Assembly: GCF_019049245.1 (NCBI RefSeq)
Contig: NZ_JAGMUK010000079.1
Location: 113,092-177,091 of the forward strand
Origin: Streptomyces sp. AC555_RSS877
Lineage (GTDB): Bacteria > Actinomycetota > Actinomycetes > Streptomycetales > Streptomycetaceae
Reading direction: 5' to 3'
DNA: 64,000 bases
Shown: in pieces, positions 54,172-63,217 of the stretch
How positions within the stretch are numbered: position 1 is the stretch's first letter
Layout of the letters: the number at the start of each line of letters is the position of its first letter
Notes under the pieces: model-generated
What the model saw: the letters and a program-made list of their open reading frames with translations, nothing else
Database searches by the model: none
What the model was told of the DNA's origin: nothing
Translations under genes and position numbers: made by a program

Positions 54172-56601
54172 ATGGCGGGAACCCCGACACCCCCGGACCT
54201 GGAGGCGGCCGTGGAGGCGGCCCTGAGCCGGCTCGACCTGGACGCCAAGGCCCGGCTGCTGGCCGGCCAGGACGCCTGGTCCCTGCCCGCCCTGCCGGAG
54301 ATCGGCCTGCAGTCCCTCGTCATGTCGGACGGCCCCATCGGCGTCCGGGGCGTGCGCTGGACCGCCGACGACCCGTCCATCGCGCTGCCCTCCCCGACCG
54401 CGCTGGCCGCCACCTGGGACCCGGAACTCGCCCGCCGCGCCGGCACCCTCCTCGCCCAGGAGGCCCGCCGCAAGGGCGTCCACGTCCTGCTCGCCCCCAC
54501 GGTCAACCTGCACCGCTCCCCGCTCGGCGGCCGCCACTTCGAGGCGTACAGCGAGGACCCGTACCTCACGGGCCTGATCGGCTCCGGCTATGTGGCCGGC
54601 GTCCAGTCCGGCGGCGTCGGTACCACCGTCAAGCACTTCGTCGCCAACGACGCCGAGACCGACCGCTTCACGGTGAACAACCTGCTCAGCGAGCGAACCC
54701 TGCGCGAGCTGTACCTCGCCCCCTTCGAGGCGATCGTCGCCAACGCCCACCCCTGGGGCATCATGACCGCCTACAACTCGGTCAACGGCACGACGATGAC
54801 CGAGCACCACCACCTCGTGAACGAGATCCTGCGCGGCGAATGGGGCTTCGACGGCTTCAACGTCTCCGACTGGACCGCCGCCCGCTCCACCACCGCTGCC
54901 ATCAACGGCGGCCTGGACGTGGCCATGCCCGGCCCGCACACCGTCTACGGCGACGCGCTCGCCCAGGCCGTACGCGACGGCGAGGTCGACGAGGCCACGG
55001 TCGACGGCGCCGTCCGCAACGTCCTGCGGCTGGCCGCCCGCGTCGGCATCCTGGAGGGCGCCGAGCCGGCCGTCACCGAACTGCCCGGCACCGTCGACGG
55101 CGAGGCCCTGGCCCGCGAGATCGCCCGCCGCTCCTTCGTCCTGGTGCGCAACGAGAACCAGGCACTTCCGCTGAAGCCGGGGACGGTCGCCCTCATCGGT
55201 GCCGCCGCCCGCGACGCCCGCGTCCTCGGCGGTGGCTCCGCCACCGTCATCCCGGCCCGGATCGTCTCCCCGCTCGACGGCCTCACCGCCGCCCTCCCCG
55301 AAGGCGCCCTCACCTACGCCGTCGGCGCCGACCCGAACACCGAACTCGCCGTCGCGGAGAAGGGCTTCGAGCTGCGGGCCGTCTGCCGCGACGCCGACGG
55401 CCAGGTCATCGGCACCGCCTCCGCGCCGAACGGCCAGCTCCAGTGGATGGGCGAGGACCTTCCCGAGGGCGTCACGCACGACCGTCTCCACACCGTCAAG
55501 CTGACCGGCATCTTCACCCCGCGCGACACCGGCGTCCACACCTTCGGCATCAAGGGCCTCGGCGCCTTCACCCTGCGCGTCGACGGCACCACCTACTACG
55601 ACGACGTCCAACGCCCCACCAAGGACGACCCGTTCCTCACCTTCTTCGGCGCCCCGGAGCCCCGCGCGCGGGCCGAACTCACCGCGGGCCGCCCGGTCGA
55701 GGTCTCCCTCACCCACACGGTCAGCTTCCCGGACGGCCTCCCGATGAAGGTCCTCTCCTTCGCCCTCGCCCACCAGGAACCGCAGCGCGACCCCGACGAG
55801 CTGATCGCCGAGGCGGTCGAGGCCGCCCGCGCCGCCGACACGGCCGTCGTCGTGGTCGCCACCACCGAACGCGTCGAGTCCGAGGGCTTCGACCGCGCCG
55901 ACCTCACCCTCCCCGGCCGCCAGGACGACCTGGTCCGCGCGGTCGCCGCCGCCAACCCGAACACCGTCGTGGTCGTCAACGCCGGTTCCCCGGTCGAACT
56001 GCCCTGGCGCGACGAGGTGGCCGCCGTCCTGCTGAGCTGGTTCCCCGGCCAGGAGGGCGGCGACGCCCTCGCCGACGTGCTGACCGGCGTCCACGAACCC
56101 GGCGGGCGCCTCCCCAGCACCTGGGGCAGCCTCGCCGACGCCCCGGTCACCCAGGTCGTCCCGGACCACGGCGAGCTCCCGTACAGCGAGGGCGTCTTCA
56201 TCGGCTACCCGGCCTGGGAGAAGCAGGGCCGCACCCCCGCGTACCCCTTCGGCCACGGCCTCGGCTACACCGGCTGGACCTACGAGTCGGTCGAGGTGCG
56301 GGGCACCACCGTCCGGGTCCGCCTGCGCAACTCCGGCACCCGCCCCGGCCGCGAGGTCGTCCAGGTCTATCTGGCCCCCGGCGAGCCCGACACCGAGCGC
56401 CCGGCACGCAGGCTGGCCGGCTTCGCGGGCGTCACCGCCGCCCCCGGCGAGACCGTCGAGGCCACCGTGGAGCTCCCGCGCCGCGCCTTCGAGGTCTGGG
56501 ACGAGAAGGAGGGGTCCTGGTCGTTTGTGAAGGGTTCGTACGAGATCCAGGTGAGCCGCTCGATCTCGGACCGCCGGCTCACCGCGACGATTAACGTCTG
56601 A
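54172..56601 (+). CDS. GH3 beta-glucosidase with PA14 insert
   Basis: The 809-residue product starts with a GH3 N-terminal TIM barrel, nucleophile Asp233 in FNVSDWTAA, with HFVANDAETDR and GGRHFEAYSEDP. A C-terminal (alpha/beta)6 domain with a PA14-type beta domain (roughly 400-540: GVHTFGIKGLGAFTLRVDG) inserted in it and a fibronectin-III-like end follow. ATG 54172 has GAGGAGG upstream. No signal peptide, so it probably cleaves imported cellobiose-like or aryl beta-glucosides or xylosides in the cytoplasm. Confidence 0.92.
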   Translation: MAGTPTPPDLEAAVEAALSRLDLDAKARLLAGQDAWSLPALPEIGLQSLVMSDGPIGVRGVRWTADDPSIALPSPTALAATWDPELARRAGTLLAQEARRKGVHVLLAPTVNLHRSPLGGRHFEAYSEDPYLTGLIGSGYVAGVQSGGVGTTVKHFVANDAETDRFTVNNLLSERTLRELYLAPFEAIVANAHPWGIMTAYNSVNGTTMTEHHHLVNEILRGEWGFDGFNVSDWTAARSTTAAINGGLDVAMPGPHTVYGDALAQAVRDGEVDEATVDGAVRNVLRLAARVGILEGAEPAVTELPGTVDGEALAREIARRSFVLVRNENQALPLKPGTVALIGAAARDARVLGGGSATVIPARIVSPLDGLTAALPEGALTYAVGADPNTELAVAEKGFELRAVCRDADGQVIGTASAPNGQLQWMGEDLPEGVTHDRLHTVKLTGIFTPRDTGVHTFGIKGLGAFTLRVDGTTYYDDVQRPTKDDPFLTFFGAPEPRARAELTAGRPVEVSLTHTVSFPDGLPMKVLSFALAHQEPQRDPDELIAEAVEAARAADTAVVVVATTERVESEGFDRADLTLPGRQDDLVRAVAAANPNTVVVVNAGSPVELPWRDEVAAVLLSWFPGQEGGDALADVLTGVHEPGGRLPSTWGSLADAPVTQVVPDHGELPYSEGVFIGYPAWEKQGRTPAYPFGHGLGYTGWTYESVEVRGTTVRVRLRNSGTRPGREVVQVYLAPGEPDTERPARRLAGFAGVTAAPGETVEATVELPRRAFEVWDEKEGSWSFVKGSYEIQVSRSISDRRLTATINV

Positions 56602-56625
56602 TCCGGGACAAGTTTCCCCACGACC

Positions 56626-56661
56626 AGCCCCGGCCCGGGTCCTGACCCCTGGGCCGGGGCT
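56626..56661. terminator. Bidirectional terminator hairpin
   Basis: Perfect 11-bp stem AGCCCCGGCCC / GGGCCGGGGCT with a 14-nt loop, between the convergent GH3 and mutarotase genes. Confidence 0.85.
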
Positions 56662-56703
56662 CATGACGTCCAATGGGCGAAGAACGTCCGACGGTAGGAA
56701 CGT

Positions 56704-57675
56704 CTAACGGATCGAGAACCCGTACACCGTCTCCGACCGGTACACCTCGCCCGGCCGCAGCACCGTGCTCGGGAACTCCGGGCGGTTCGGGGAGTCGGGG
56801 AAGTGCTGGGTCTCCAGCGCGATGCCGTCGCCGGGGGCGAAGGGCTCGCCGAGGTGGTCCGCGGTGTACAGCTGGAGGCCGGGTTCGGTGGTCGCCACGG
56901 TGAGCACCCGGCCGGACGCGAGCTCGTGCAGCTCGGCTACCTCGACAGGCGTCCGCGTCACGCCCTTGTCGAGCACGAAGTTGTGGTCGTACCCGGACCC
57001 GACCTTCCGCGCCTCCCGGAAGTCGAAGCGCGTGTCCGCCACCTCCTCCAGGACGCCGGTCGGGATCAGGTCCGCGTCCACCGGGGTGAACCGGGAGGCC
57101 GCGATCCGCAGTTCGTGCCCGCCCGCGTTCCCCGACCCGCCGAGGTTGAAGTAGCTGTGGTTGGTCAGGTTCACGATGGTCGGCGCGTCGGTGACCGCCT
57201 CGTACGCGATCCGCAGCGCACCGGACCCCTCCAGCGTGTACGTCGCCGAGACCTCCACGCGCCCCGGGAAGCCCTCCTCGCCGTGAGCGGCGACCCGGCT
57301 CAGACGCACGCCGTGCTCGACCGGCGCCACGTCCCACCCCCGCTTGTCGAAGCCGCGCTCGCCGCCGTGCAGGGAGTTGGGCGGGTTGTTGCGCGCGAGC
57401 GCGTACGTCCGGCCGTCCAGCGGGAAGCGGCCGCCCGCGATCCGGTTCGCGTACCGCCCGACCAGGGCGCCCAAGTAGGGGTCCGGGTGGGTGACATAGC
57501 CGTCGAGGTCCCCGAACCCCAGCACCACGTTCTCGGCGCGCCCCTCCCGGTCCGGGACCTCCACCGACTGCACGATCCCGCCGTACGACAGGACCCGCAC
57601 GCGCACCCCCGCCCGCTCCAGGGTCCAGCGCTGAACAGGGGTGCCGTCGGAAAGTGTTCCGAAGAGTTCGTTCAT
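56704..57675 (-). CDS. Aldose 1-epimerase (mutarotase), second copy
   Basis: The 323-residue product has GRYANRIAGGRF, NSLHGGERGF, NLTNHSYFNLGG (catalytic His) and LETQHFPDSPNRPEFPSTVLRPGE (catalytic Glu near the C-terminus). It is about half identical in key stretches to the mutarotase at 37215. ATG 57675. Converges on the GH3 gene and might handle its sugar products. Confidence 0.92.
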   Translation of the reverse strand: MNELFGTLSDGTPVQRWTLERAGVRVRVLSYGGIVQSVEVPDREGRAENVVLGFGDLDGYVTHPDPYLGALVGRYANRIAGGRFPLDGRTYALARNNPPNSLHGGERGFDKRGWDVAPVEHGVRLSRVAAHGEEGFPGRVEVSATYTLEGSGALRIAYEAVTDAPTIVNLTNHSYFNLGGSGNAGGHELRIAASRFTPVDADLIPTGVLEEVADTRFDFREARKVGSGYDHNFVLDKGVTRTPVEVAELHELASGRVLTVATTEPGLQLYTADHLGEPFAPGDGIALETQHFPDSPNRPEFPSTVLRPGEVYRSETVYGFSIR

Positions 57676-57704
57676 GTGCGGAACCCTAAGTCACGAACCG
57701 GGCG

Positions 57705-58604
57705 TCAGGCCTTCTTGCCCGTCACCGTGCGATAGGCGATTTCCGCGAGCCGCGCCTGGCCGTTCACACTCGGGTGGAACCAGTCCCACTGGCTCAGCTG
57801 GGCGGTGCCGAAGCGGAAGGCGTAGACCGCGCCCCCGTCGAAGCGACAGTGGCGGTCCTCGGCGCAGACCTCCTCCAGCATCTCGTTGTAGTCCTCCACC
57901 CGCTGCTGCACGGCGTTCCGCCGCTCGGTCGCCGTCGCGTCGAGGGCGTCCGGGTCGGCCAGCATCGACGGGCACAGGCCCAGCTTCCACACCTGCTTGC
58001 CCATCGGGTTGGTACGGCCCTCGGACCACAGCCGCTTCAGGTTCGGCACGCTCGCCACGTACACCTGCGCCTTGGGGGAAGCCTTGCGCAGCGTGTTCAT
58101 CGCGTCCTCGAAGTCGGCGCGGAAGTCGGCCACGGACGTCATCGCCGAGGTGCTGGACCGGCAGGCGTCGTTGGCCCCCACCATCACCGCCACCAGCCCC
58201 GGCTTCCTGGCCGCCGCCTGAGCCATCTGACCGGGCAGGTCCGCCATCCGGGCCCCGGTCACGGCGTAGTTCCAACTCCGCTCGGCCGCCTTGGCCTTCC
58301 CCAGCAGCCGTACGGCGAGACTGTCGACCTTGGCGCTGCTGCCCGTCGCCCACGACACCTCGGGGCAGTCCGACAGCACCGCGCACGCGTCGAAACCGCG
58401 GGTGATGGAGTCCCCGACGGCGGCGACCGACGCCGGGCTGCTGTCCCAGGCCGGGGTCGGCTTCGGGGACGGCTTCGCCTTCTGCGCCCCGGTGCCGCTC
58501 GGCCCCGGCGAGTTGCCACCGACGGCGTCACAGCCGGTGACGCCCAGGACGGCCGCGGCCAGGACGGCGAGAACGGCTCGCGAGCGGTGTCCCTGCTTCC
58601 GCAT
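57705..58604 (-). CDS. SGNH/GDSL-type secreted lipoprotein hydrolase
   Basis: The 299-residue product has a lipobox (LAAAVLGVTGCDA, Cys25), a Pro/Lys/Ser linker, and an SGNH domain: GDSITRG with nucleophile Ser66, GAND and WDWFHPSVNGQ with the catalytic His. SGNH lipases, esterases and sugar deacetylases share this fold; the substrate is unknown. ATG 58604. Anchored outside the membrane by its lipid. Confidence 0.9.
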   Translation of the reverse strand: MRKQGHRSRAVLAVLAAAVLGVTGCDAVGGNSPGPSGTGAQKAKPSPKPTPAWDSSPASVAAVGDSITRGFDACAVLSDCPEVSWATGSSAKVDSLAVRLLGKAKAAERSWNYAVTGARMADLPGQMAQAAARKPGLVAVMVGANDACRSSTSAMTSVADFRADFEDAMNTLRKASPKAQVYVASVPNLKRLWSEGRTNPMGKQVWKLGLCPSMLADPDALDATATERRNAVQQRVEDYNEMLEEVCAEDRHCRFDGGAVYAFRFGTAQLSQWDWFHPSVNGQARLAEIAYRTVTGKKA

Positions 58605-58893
58605 CCGGTGGTGATCCCCTCGGTCGTCGGGTGTTGCGTGGTCGGGTGATGACATGAAACGTGGAAAAGGTCGTCCGTCCATAACAACGCGCGGGAGTTC
58701 CCGGCGGCCGCCACGCAACGCTTCGCACCCGAACCAGCGTCCTGCCGGGTGAATGGCGGGGGTTTCACGGCACTGGGACCGACGGTACGTCACACTCCTT
58801 GCGCCGCCGCACGGTAGCCTCGCCATCAACGTGGCTGCCCGGCCACTGCCGTCCGCCAGTTCGCAAGATGTCCCGCTCTGCCCGGAGGTCCCG

Positions 58894-59388
58894 GTGACGA
58901 CACGTGGAGTTCTGTACGTGCACTCCGCGCCGCGCGCGCTGTGCCCGCACGTCGAGTGGGCCGTCGCCGGGGTGCTCGGCACACGCGTCAACCTCGACTG
59001 GATCCGGCAGCCCGCCGCGCCCGGCACCTGGCGCTCGGAGTTCTCCTGGCAGGCCCAGGCCGGCACTGCCTCCAAGCTGGCCTCCGCGCTGAGAGGCTGG
59101 CACCTCCTGCGCTTCGAGGTCACCGCCGAGCCCTGCGCCACCGCCGAGGGCGAGCGCTACAGCTGCACCCCGGACCTCGGCATCTTCCACGCCGTGACCG
59201 GCATCCACGGCGACATCCTCATCCCCGAGGACCGCCTGAGGGCTGCTCTCGTCCGCTCCCAGCGGGGAGAGACAGACTTGGAGGCGGAACTGTCCAAGCT
59301 CCTGGGCAAGCCGTGGGACGACGAACTGGAACCGTTCAGGTACGCGGGCGAGGGCGCGCCGGTCCGCTGGCTCCACCAGGTGGTGTGA
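58894..59388 (+). CDS. DUF3145 protein
   Basis: The 164-residue product (VLYVHSAPRALCPHVEWAVAGVLG start, WRSEFSWQAQAGTASKLASAL middle) is the actinobacterial DUF3145 family of unknown function. GTG 58894 has GGAGG seven bases upstream. The gene converges on fabF, with a strong terminator between. This neighbour order is common near Streptomyces fab clusters. Confidence 0.9.
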   Translation: MTTRGVLYVHSAPRALCPHVEWAVAGVLGTRVNLDWIRQPAAPGTWRSEFSWQAQAGTASKLASALRGWHLLRFEVTAEPCATAEGERYSCTPDLGIFHAVTGIHGDILIPEDRLRAALVRSQRGETDLEAELSKLLGKPWDDELEPFRYAGEGAPVRWLHQVV

Positions 59389-59410
59389 GGCTCTCAGGGG
59401 CGCACACCAA

Positions 59411-59457
59411 AACGGCGAGTGGCCCGACCCCGACCGGGGTTCGGGCCACTCGCCGTT
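59411..59457. terminator. Bidirectional terminator hairpin
   Basis: 17-bp stem AACGGCGAGTGGCCCGA / TCGGGCCACTCGCCGTT with an inner CCCC/GGGG stem, between the convergent DUF3145 gene and fabF. Confidence 0.92.
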
Positions 59458-59469
59458 CACGGCAGGAAA

Positions 59470-60741
59470 TCAGACCGTACGGAACGCCAGCACCACGTTG
59501 TGCCCGCCGAAGCCGAACGAGTCGTTCAGCGCGGCGATACGGCCCTCGACCGGCAGCTTCCGGGCCTCGCCGCGCACGATGTCGGCGTTGGCCTCGGCCT
59601 CCGGGTCGAGGTTCTCGACGTTGATGGTCGGCGGGGCGATCCGGTGGTACAGGGCGAGAACCGTCGCCACCGACTCCACACCGCCCGCGCCACCCAGCAG
59701 GTGACCGGTCATCGACTTGGTCGCGGAGACCGCCATGTGGTCGGCGTCGTCGCCGAACACATGGCGCAGCGCCTTCAGCTCGGCCACGTCACCGGCCGGC
59801 GTCGAGGTGGCATGCGCGTTGACGTGCATGATCTCGGCCGGATCCAGGTCGGTGCGCTCCAGCAGGTTCTGCAGGGCGTGCGAGATGCCACGCCCCTCCG
59901 GCTCCGGCTGCACGATGTCGTGACCGTCGGCGGAGATGCCCTGACCGACCGCCTCGGCGTACACCCGCGCACCGCGCTTGGCGGCATGCTCGGCGGACTC
60001 CAGGACGATCACGCCGGCGCCCTCGCCGAGGACGAAGCCGTCGCGGGCGATGTCGTAGGGACGCGAGGCGCCCTCGGGGTCCTCGTTGTTCTTGGACATC
60101 GCCATCATGTTGCCGAACGCGGCGATGGGCAGCGGGTGGATCGCCGCCTCCGTGCCACCCGCGACGACGACGTCGGCACGGCCGGTACGGATCATCTCGA
60201 TGGCGTAGCCGATGGCCTCGGCGCCCGACGCGCACGCGGAGACCGGCGTGTGCACGCCCGCACGGGCGCCCACGAGCAGGCCCACGTTGGCGGAGGGGCT
60301 GTTCGGCATCAGCATGGGGACGGTGTGCGGGGAGACGCGGCGGACGCCCTTCTCCTTCAGCACGTCGTACTGGTCGAGCAGGGTCGTCACGCCGCCGATG
60401 CCGGAGGCGATGACGGCACCGAGCCGGTCGGGGTCGACGGCACTGTCGTCACCCGCCGTCGCGGTGAAACCTGCGTCGGCCCACGCCTCCTTGGCGGCGA
60501 TCAGCGCGAACTGCGCCGATCGGTCCAGTCGGCGGGCCTGCGGCCGCGGGATGACCTCGGTCGGCTCCACGGCGATCTGAGCGGCGATGCGAACCGCCTG
60601 TTCGGCGGCCCACTCCTGCTCCAGGGGCTTGACGCCGGACCTGCCGGCGACCAGGCCCTCCCAGGTAGAGGCTGCGTCGCCACCCAGCGGTGTGGTTGCG
60701 CCGATACCGGTGACGACCACGGTGCGATTGGTCGAGCTCAC
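59470..60741 (-). CDS. fabF: 3-oxoacyl-ACP synthase II (KASII)
   Basis: The 423-residue condensing enzyme has Cys170 (SACASG), His310 (NAHATSTPAGD) and His347 (TGHLLGGAGG). It elongates acyl-ACP with malonyl-ACP in type II fatty-acid synthesis. GTG 60741. Last gene of the fabD-fabH-acpP-fabF cluster; a small stem-loop precedes it. Confidence 0.96.
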   Translation of the reverse strand: MSSTNRTVVVTGIGATTPLGGDAASTWEGLVAGRSGVKPLEQEWAAEQAVRIAAQIAVEPTEVIPRPQARRLDRSAQFALIAAKEAWADAGFTATAGDDSAVDPDRLGAVIASGIGGVTTLLDQYDVLKEKGVRRVSPHTVPMLMPNSPSANVGLLVGARAGVHTPVSACASGAEAIGYAIEMIRTGRADVVVAGGTEAAIHPLPIAAFGNMMAMSKNNEDPEGASRPYDIARDGFVLGEGAGVIVLESAEHAAKRGARVYAEAVGQGISADGHDIVQPEPEGRGISHALQNLLERTDLDPAEIMHVNAHATSTPAGDVAELKALRHVFGDDADHMAVSATKSMTGHLLGGAGGVESVATVLALYHRIAPPTINVENLDPEAEANADIVRGEARKLPVEGRIAALNDSFGFGGHNVVLAFRTV

Positions 60742-60778
60742 GGGAATTCTTTCTCCAACGGATACGAGGATTCAGCGG

Positions 60779-60796
60779 CGCCACCGCCGGGTGGCG
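60779..60796 (-). terminator. Stem-loop between acpP and fabF
   Basis: 7-bp stem CGCCACC / GGTGGCG with a GCCG tetraloop just after the ACP gene. It may be an attenuator or mRNA-processing element that lets acpP mRNA exceed fabF mRNA, but it is short. Confidence 0.35.
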
Positions 60797-60820
60797 GGGC
60801 CAGGCTCCGGGCCTAGAGGA

Positions 60821-61069
60821 TCAGGCCTGGTTCTTGAGGATGTACTCGGTCGCGTCGCCGACCGTCTTGAGGTTCTTGACGTCCTCGTCGGGGATCTTGA
60901 CGTCGAAGCGCTCCTCGGCGGCGACGACGACCTCGACCATGGACAGCGAGTCGACGTCCAGGTCGTCGGTGAAGGACTTGTCCAGCTGGACGTCCTCAAC
61001 CGGGATGCCGGCGATCTCGTTCACGATGTCGGCGAGACCGGCGACGATCTCTTCCTGAGTGGCGGCCAT
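60821..61069 (-). CDS. acpP: Acyl carrier protein
   Basis: The 82-residue product is a type II FAS acyl carrier protein. The phosphopantetheine Ser41 is in DVDSLSMVEV. Acidic, helical and of normal length. ATG 61069. It carries growing acyl chains among FabD, FabH and FabF. Confidence 0.96.
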   Translation of the reverse strand: MAATQEEIVAGLADIVNEIAGIPVEDVQLDKSFTDDLDVDSLSMVEVVVAAEERFDVKIPDEDVKNLKTVGDATEYILKNQA

Positions 61070-61170
61070 GTCAGGCGCTCCTTCGTAGTAATCAGAGGGT
61101 GTGGCGTCCACCGCGTGAGCGGCAGGTGGTGCATTTCCCGTACCGGACCGCATGATCCGGTACGGAGTGC

Positions 61171-62172
61171 CTAGGGGAGGGTAACGACCGTCGCGGCGTA
61201 CACGAGACCCGCCCCGAATCCGATGACGAGCGCGGTGTCGCCGCTCTTCGCCTCGCCGGTCGCCAGAAGCCGCTCCATCGCGAGCGGAATCGAGGCGGCC
61301 GAGGTGTTGCCGGTGGTGCGTACGTCACGCGCGACCATGACGTGCTCCGGCAGCTTGAGAGTCTTCACCATCGAGTCGATGATCCGCTCGTTGGCCTGGT
61401 GCGGAATGAAGACGTCCAGGTCGTCCGAGCTGATCCCGGCCGCGTCCAGCGCCTGCTGGGCGACCTTCGCCATCTCGAACACGGCCCAGCGGAACACCGC
61501 CTGGCCCTCCTGCGTGATCGCCGGGAACTTGGCGACCTCGCCGTCGCGGTAGTCCGTCCACGGCACGGTCTGCTTGATGGTGTCGGACTTGTCGCCCTCC
61601 GAGCCCCAGACGGTCGGGCCCATCGCGGGCTCCGCCGAGGGACCCACCACGACCGCGCCCGCGCCGTCCCCGAACAGGAAGGCCGTGGCCCGGTCCTCCA
61701 GGTCGGTCAGGTCGGACAGCCGCTCCACACCGATGACGAGGACGTACTCCGCCGAGCCCTCGACGACCATGCCCTTGGCGAGGGTGAGGCCGTAGCCGAA
61801 GCCCGCGCAGCCCGCCGAGATGTCGAACGCGGCGGCCTTGTCGGTGCCGAGCTTGTCGGCGATCTCGGTGGCGACGGCCGGCGTCTGCTTGAAGTGCGAG
61901 ACGGTCGAGACGACCACGGCCCCGATCTGCTCGACGGAGATCCCGGCGTCGGCGATCGCCTTGCCGGACGCCTCGATCGACATGGCGGCGACGGTCTCCT
62001 CGTCGTTCGCCCAGTGCCGGGTCTCGATGCCGGAGCGCGAGCGGATCCACTCGTCGGAGGAGTCGATCGTCTCGAGGATCACCTCGTTCGGCACGACCCG
62101 GGTGGGACGGTAGCCGCCCACACCGAGGATCCGCGCGTACGGGGCGCCCTTGCTGGGCTTGATCTTCGACAT
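61171..62172 (-). CDS. fabH: 3-oxoacyl-ACP synthase III (KASIII)
   Basis: The 333-residue product has Cys122 (DISAGCAGFGYG), His in PHQANERI and Asn in TTGNTSAAS. FabH starts fatty-acid chains by condensing short acyl-CoA (branched in Streptomyces) with malonyl-ACP. ATG 62172. Confidence 0.96.
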   Translation of the reverse strand: MSKIKPSKGAPYARILGVGGYRPTRVVPNEVILETIDSSDEWIRSRSGIETRHWANDEETVAAMSIEASGKAIADAGISVEQIGAVVVSTVSHFKQTPAVATEIADKLGTDKAAAFDISAGCAGFGYGLTLAKGMVVEGSAEYVLVIGVERLSDLTDLEDRATAFLFGDGAGAVVVGPSAEPAMGPTVWGSEGDKSDTIKQTVPWTDYRDGEVAKFPAITQEGQAVFRWAVFEMAKVAQQALDAAGISSDDLDVFIPHQANERIIDSMVKTLKLPEHVMVARDVRTTGNTSAASIPLAMERLLATGEAKSGDTALVIGFGAGLVYAATVVTLP

Positions 62173-62189
62173 GCTCTCCAGGCTCCTTG

Positions 62190-63134
62190 TCAGGCGCCCG
62201 CCGCGTCAGCGGCAGGTGTGGCTGTCTCGGCGATGAGCGCGCGAGCGGCGTCGAGGTCGTCGGGGGTCTTCAGAGCCAGCGTCTTCACGCCGGGCAGCGC
62301 ACGCTTGGCGAGCCCGGTCAGTGTGCCGCCGGGGCACACCTCGATCAGGGCGGTCACGCCGAGCGCCTTGAAGGTTTCCATGCACAGGTCCCAGCGGACC
62401 GGGTTGGCGACCTGGCCGACCAGGCGCGCGACGATCTCGGCGCCCGTGTCGACGGCCTTGCCGTCCTTGTTGGAGACGTAGACGATTTTCGGGTCGGCGG
62501 GCGTGAGGGCCTCGGCGGCCTTCGCCAGCGCGTCGACCGCGGGGGCCATGTGGTGCGTGTGGAAGGCACCGGCCACCTTGAGCGGGACGACCTTGCGGAC
62601 GCCCTCGGGCTTGTCGTCGTTCAGCACCGCGAGCTGCTCCAGCGTGCCCGCGGCGACGATCTGGCCCGCTCCGTTGACGTTCGCCGGGGTCAGACCGAGC
62701 TTCTCCAGGTGCGCGACGCTCACCTCGGGGTCGCCGCCGAGCAGCGCCGACATCCCGGTCTCGGTGACGGCGGCGGCCTCGGCCATCGCCAGGCCCCGCC
62801 TGCGTACGAGGGTCAGCGCGGCGGTGTCGTCCAGGACACCCGCGAAGGAGGCGGCGGTGATCTCGCCGACGCTGTGTCCCGCGACGGCGCCCGGCGACAC
62901 GTCACCGAGTGCCGCGGCGGACAGGATTCCGGCCGCCACGAGGAGCGGCTGGGCGACAGCCGTGTCCCGGATCTCGTCCGCGTCGGCCTGCGTGCCGTAA
63001 CGGGCGAGATCCAGTCCGATGACGTCGGACCACGCGGCGACGCGGTCCGCGGCACCGGGGAGTTCGAGCCAGGGGGTCAGGAAGCCGGGCGTCTGGGCGC
63101 CCTGGCCGGGAGCGACGAGTACGAGCACTCTCAC
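62190..63134 (-). CDS. fabD: Malonyl-CoA:ACP transacylase
   Basis: The 314-residue product has the GHSVGE motif with Ser88 and the conserved His in AGAFHTHHM. It loads malonate onto ACP for both fatty-acid and often polyketide synthesis in Streptomyces. GTG 63134. First gene of the fab operon, 83 bp after fasR. Confidence 0.96.
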   Translation of the reverse strand: MRVLVLVAPGQGAQTPGFLTPWLELPGAADRVAAWSDVIGLDLARYGTQADADEIRDTAVAQPLLVAAGILSAAALGDVSPGAVAGHSVGEITAASFAGVLDDTAALTLVRRRGLAMAEAAAVTETGMSALLGGDPEVSVAHLEKLGLTPANVNGAGQIVAAGTLEQLAVLNDDKPEGVRKVVPLKVAGAFHTHHMAPAVDALAKAAEALTPADPKIVYVSNKDGKAVDTGAEIVARLVGQVANPVRWDLCMETFKALGVTALIEVCPGGTLTGLAKRALPGVKTLALKTPDDLDAARALIAETATPAADAAGA

Positions 63135-63194
63135 ACTCTCTCTTGTGGACGGCCACTGCCGCCCGTGGGGACAAGGACGAAGAACACGAGGGGG

Positions 63195-63215
63195 TTTTGT
63201 AGACCCCCGACAAAA
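63195..63215. promoter_or_regulatory. Candidate FasR operator
   Basis: Inverted repeat TTTTGT-N9-ACAAAA in the fasR-fabD gap, about 60-80 bp before fabD. FasR is known to activate the fab operon by binding the fabD promoter region in S. coelicolor; whether this repeat is its site is inference. Confidence 0.5.
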
Positions 63216-63217
63216 GG

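Noticed and set aside
54055..56673. An 872-codon open frame antisense to the GH3 gene
   Set aside because: Shadow of the GH3 reading frame; no RBS or recognisable domain, and it also runs through the divergent TetR promoter.
57705..59141. Long N-terminal extension of the SGNH hydrolase to 59141
   Set aside because: It would run through the DUF3145 gene and its promoter, and would bury the lipoprotein signal starting at 58604.
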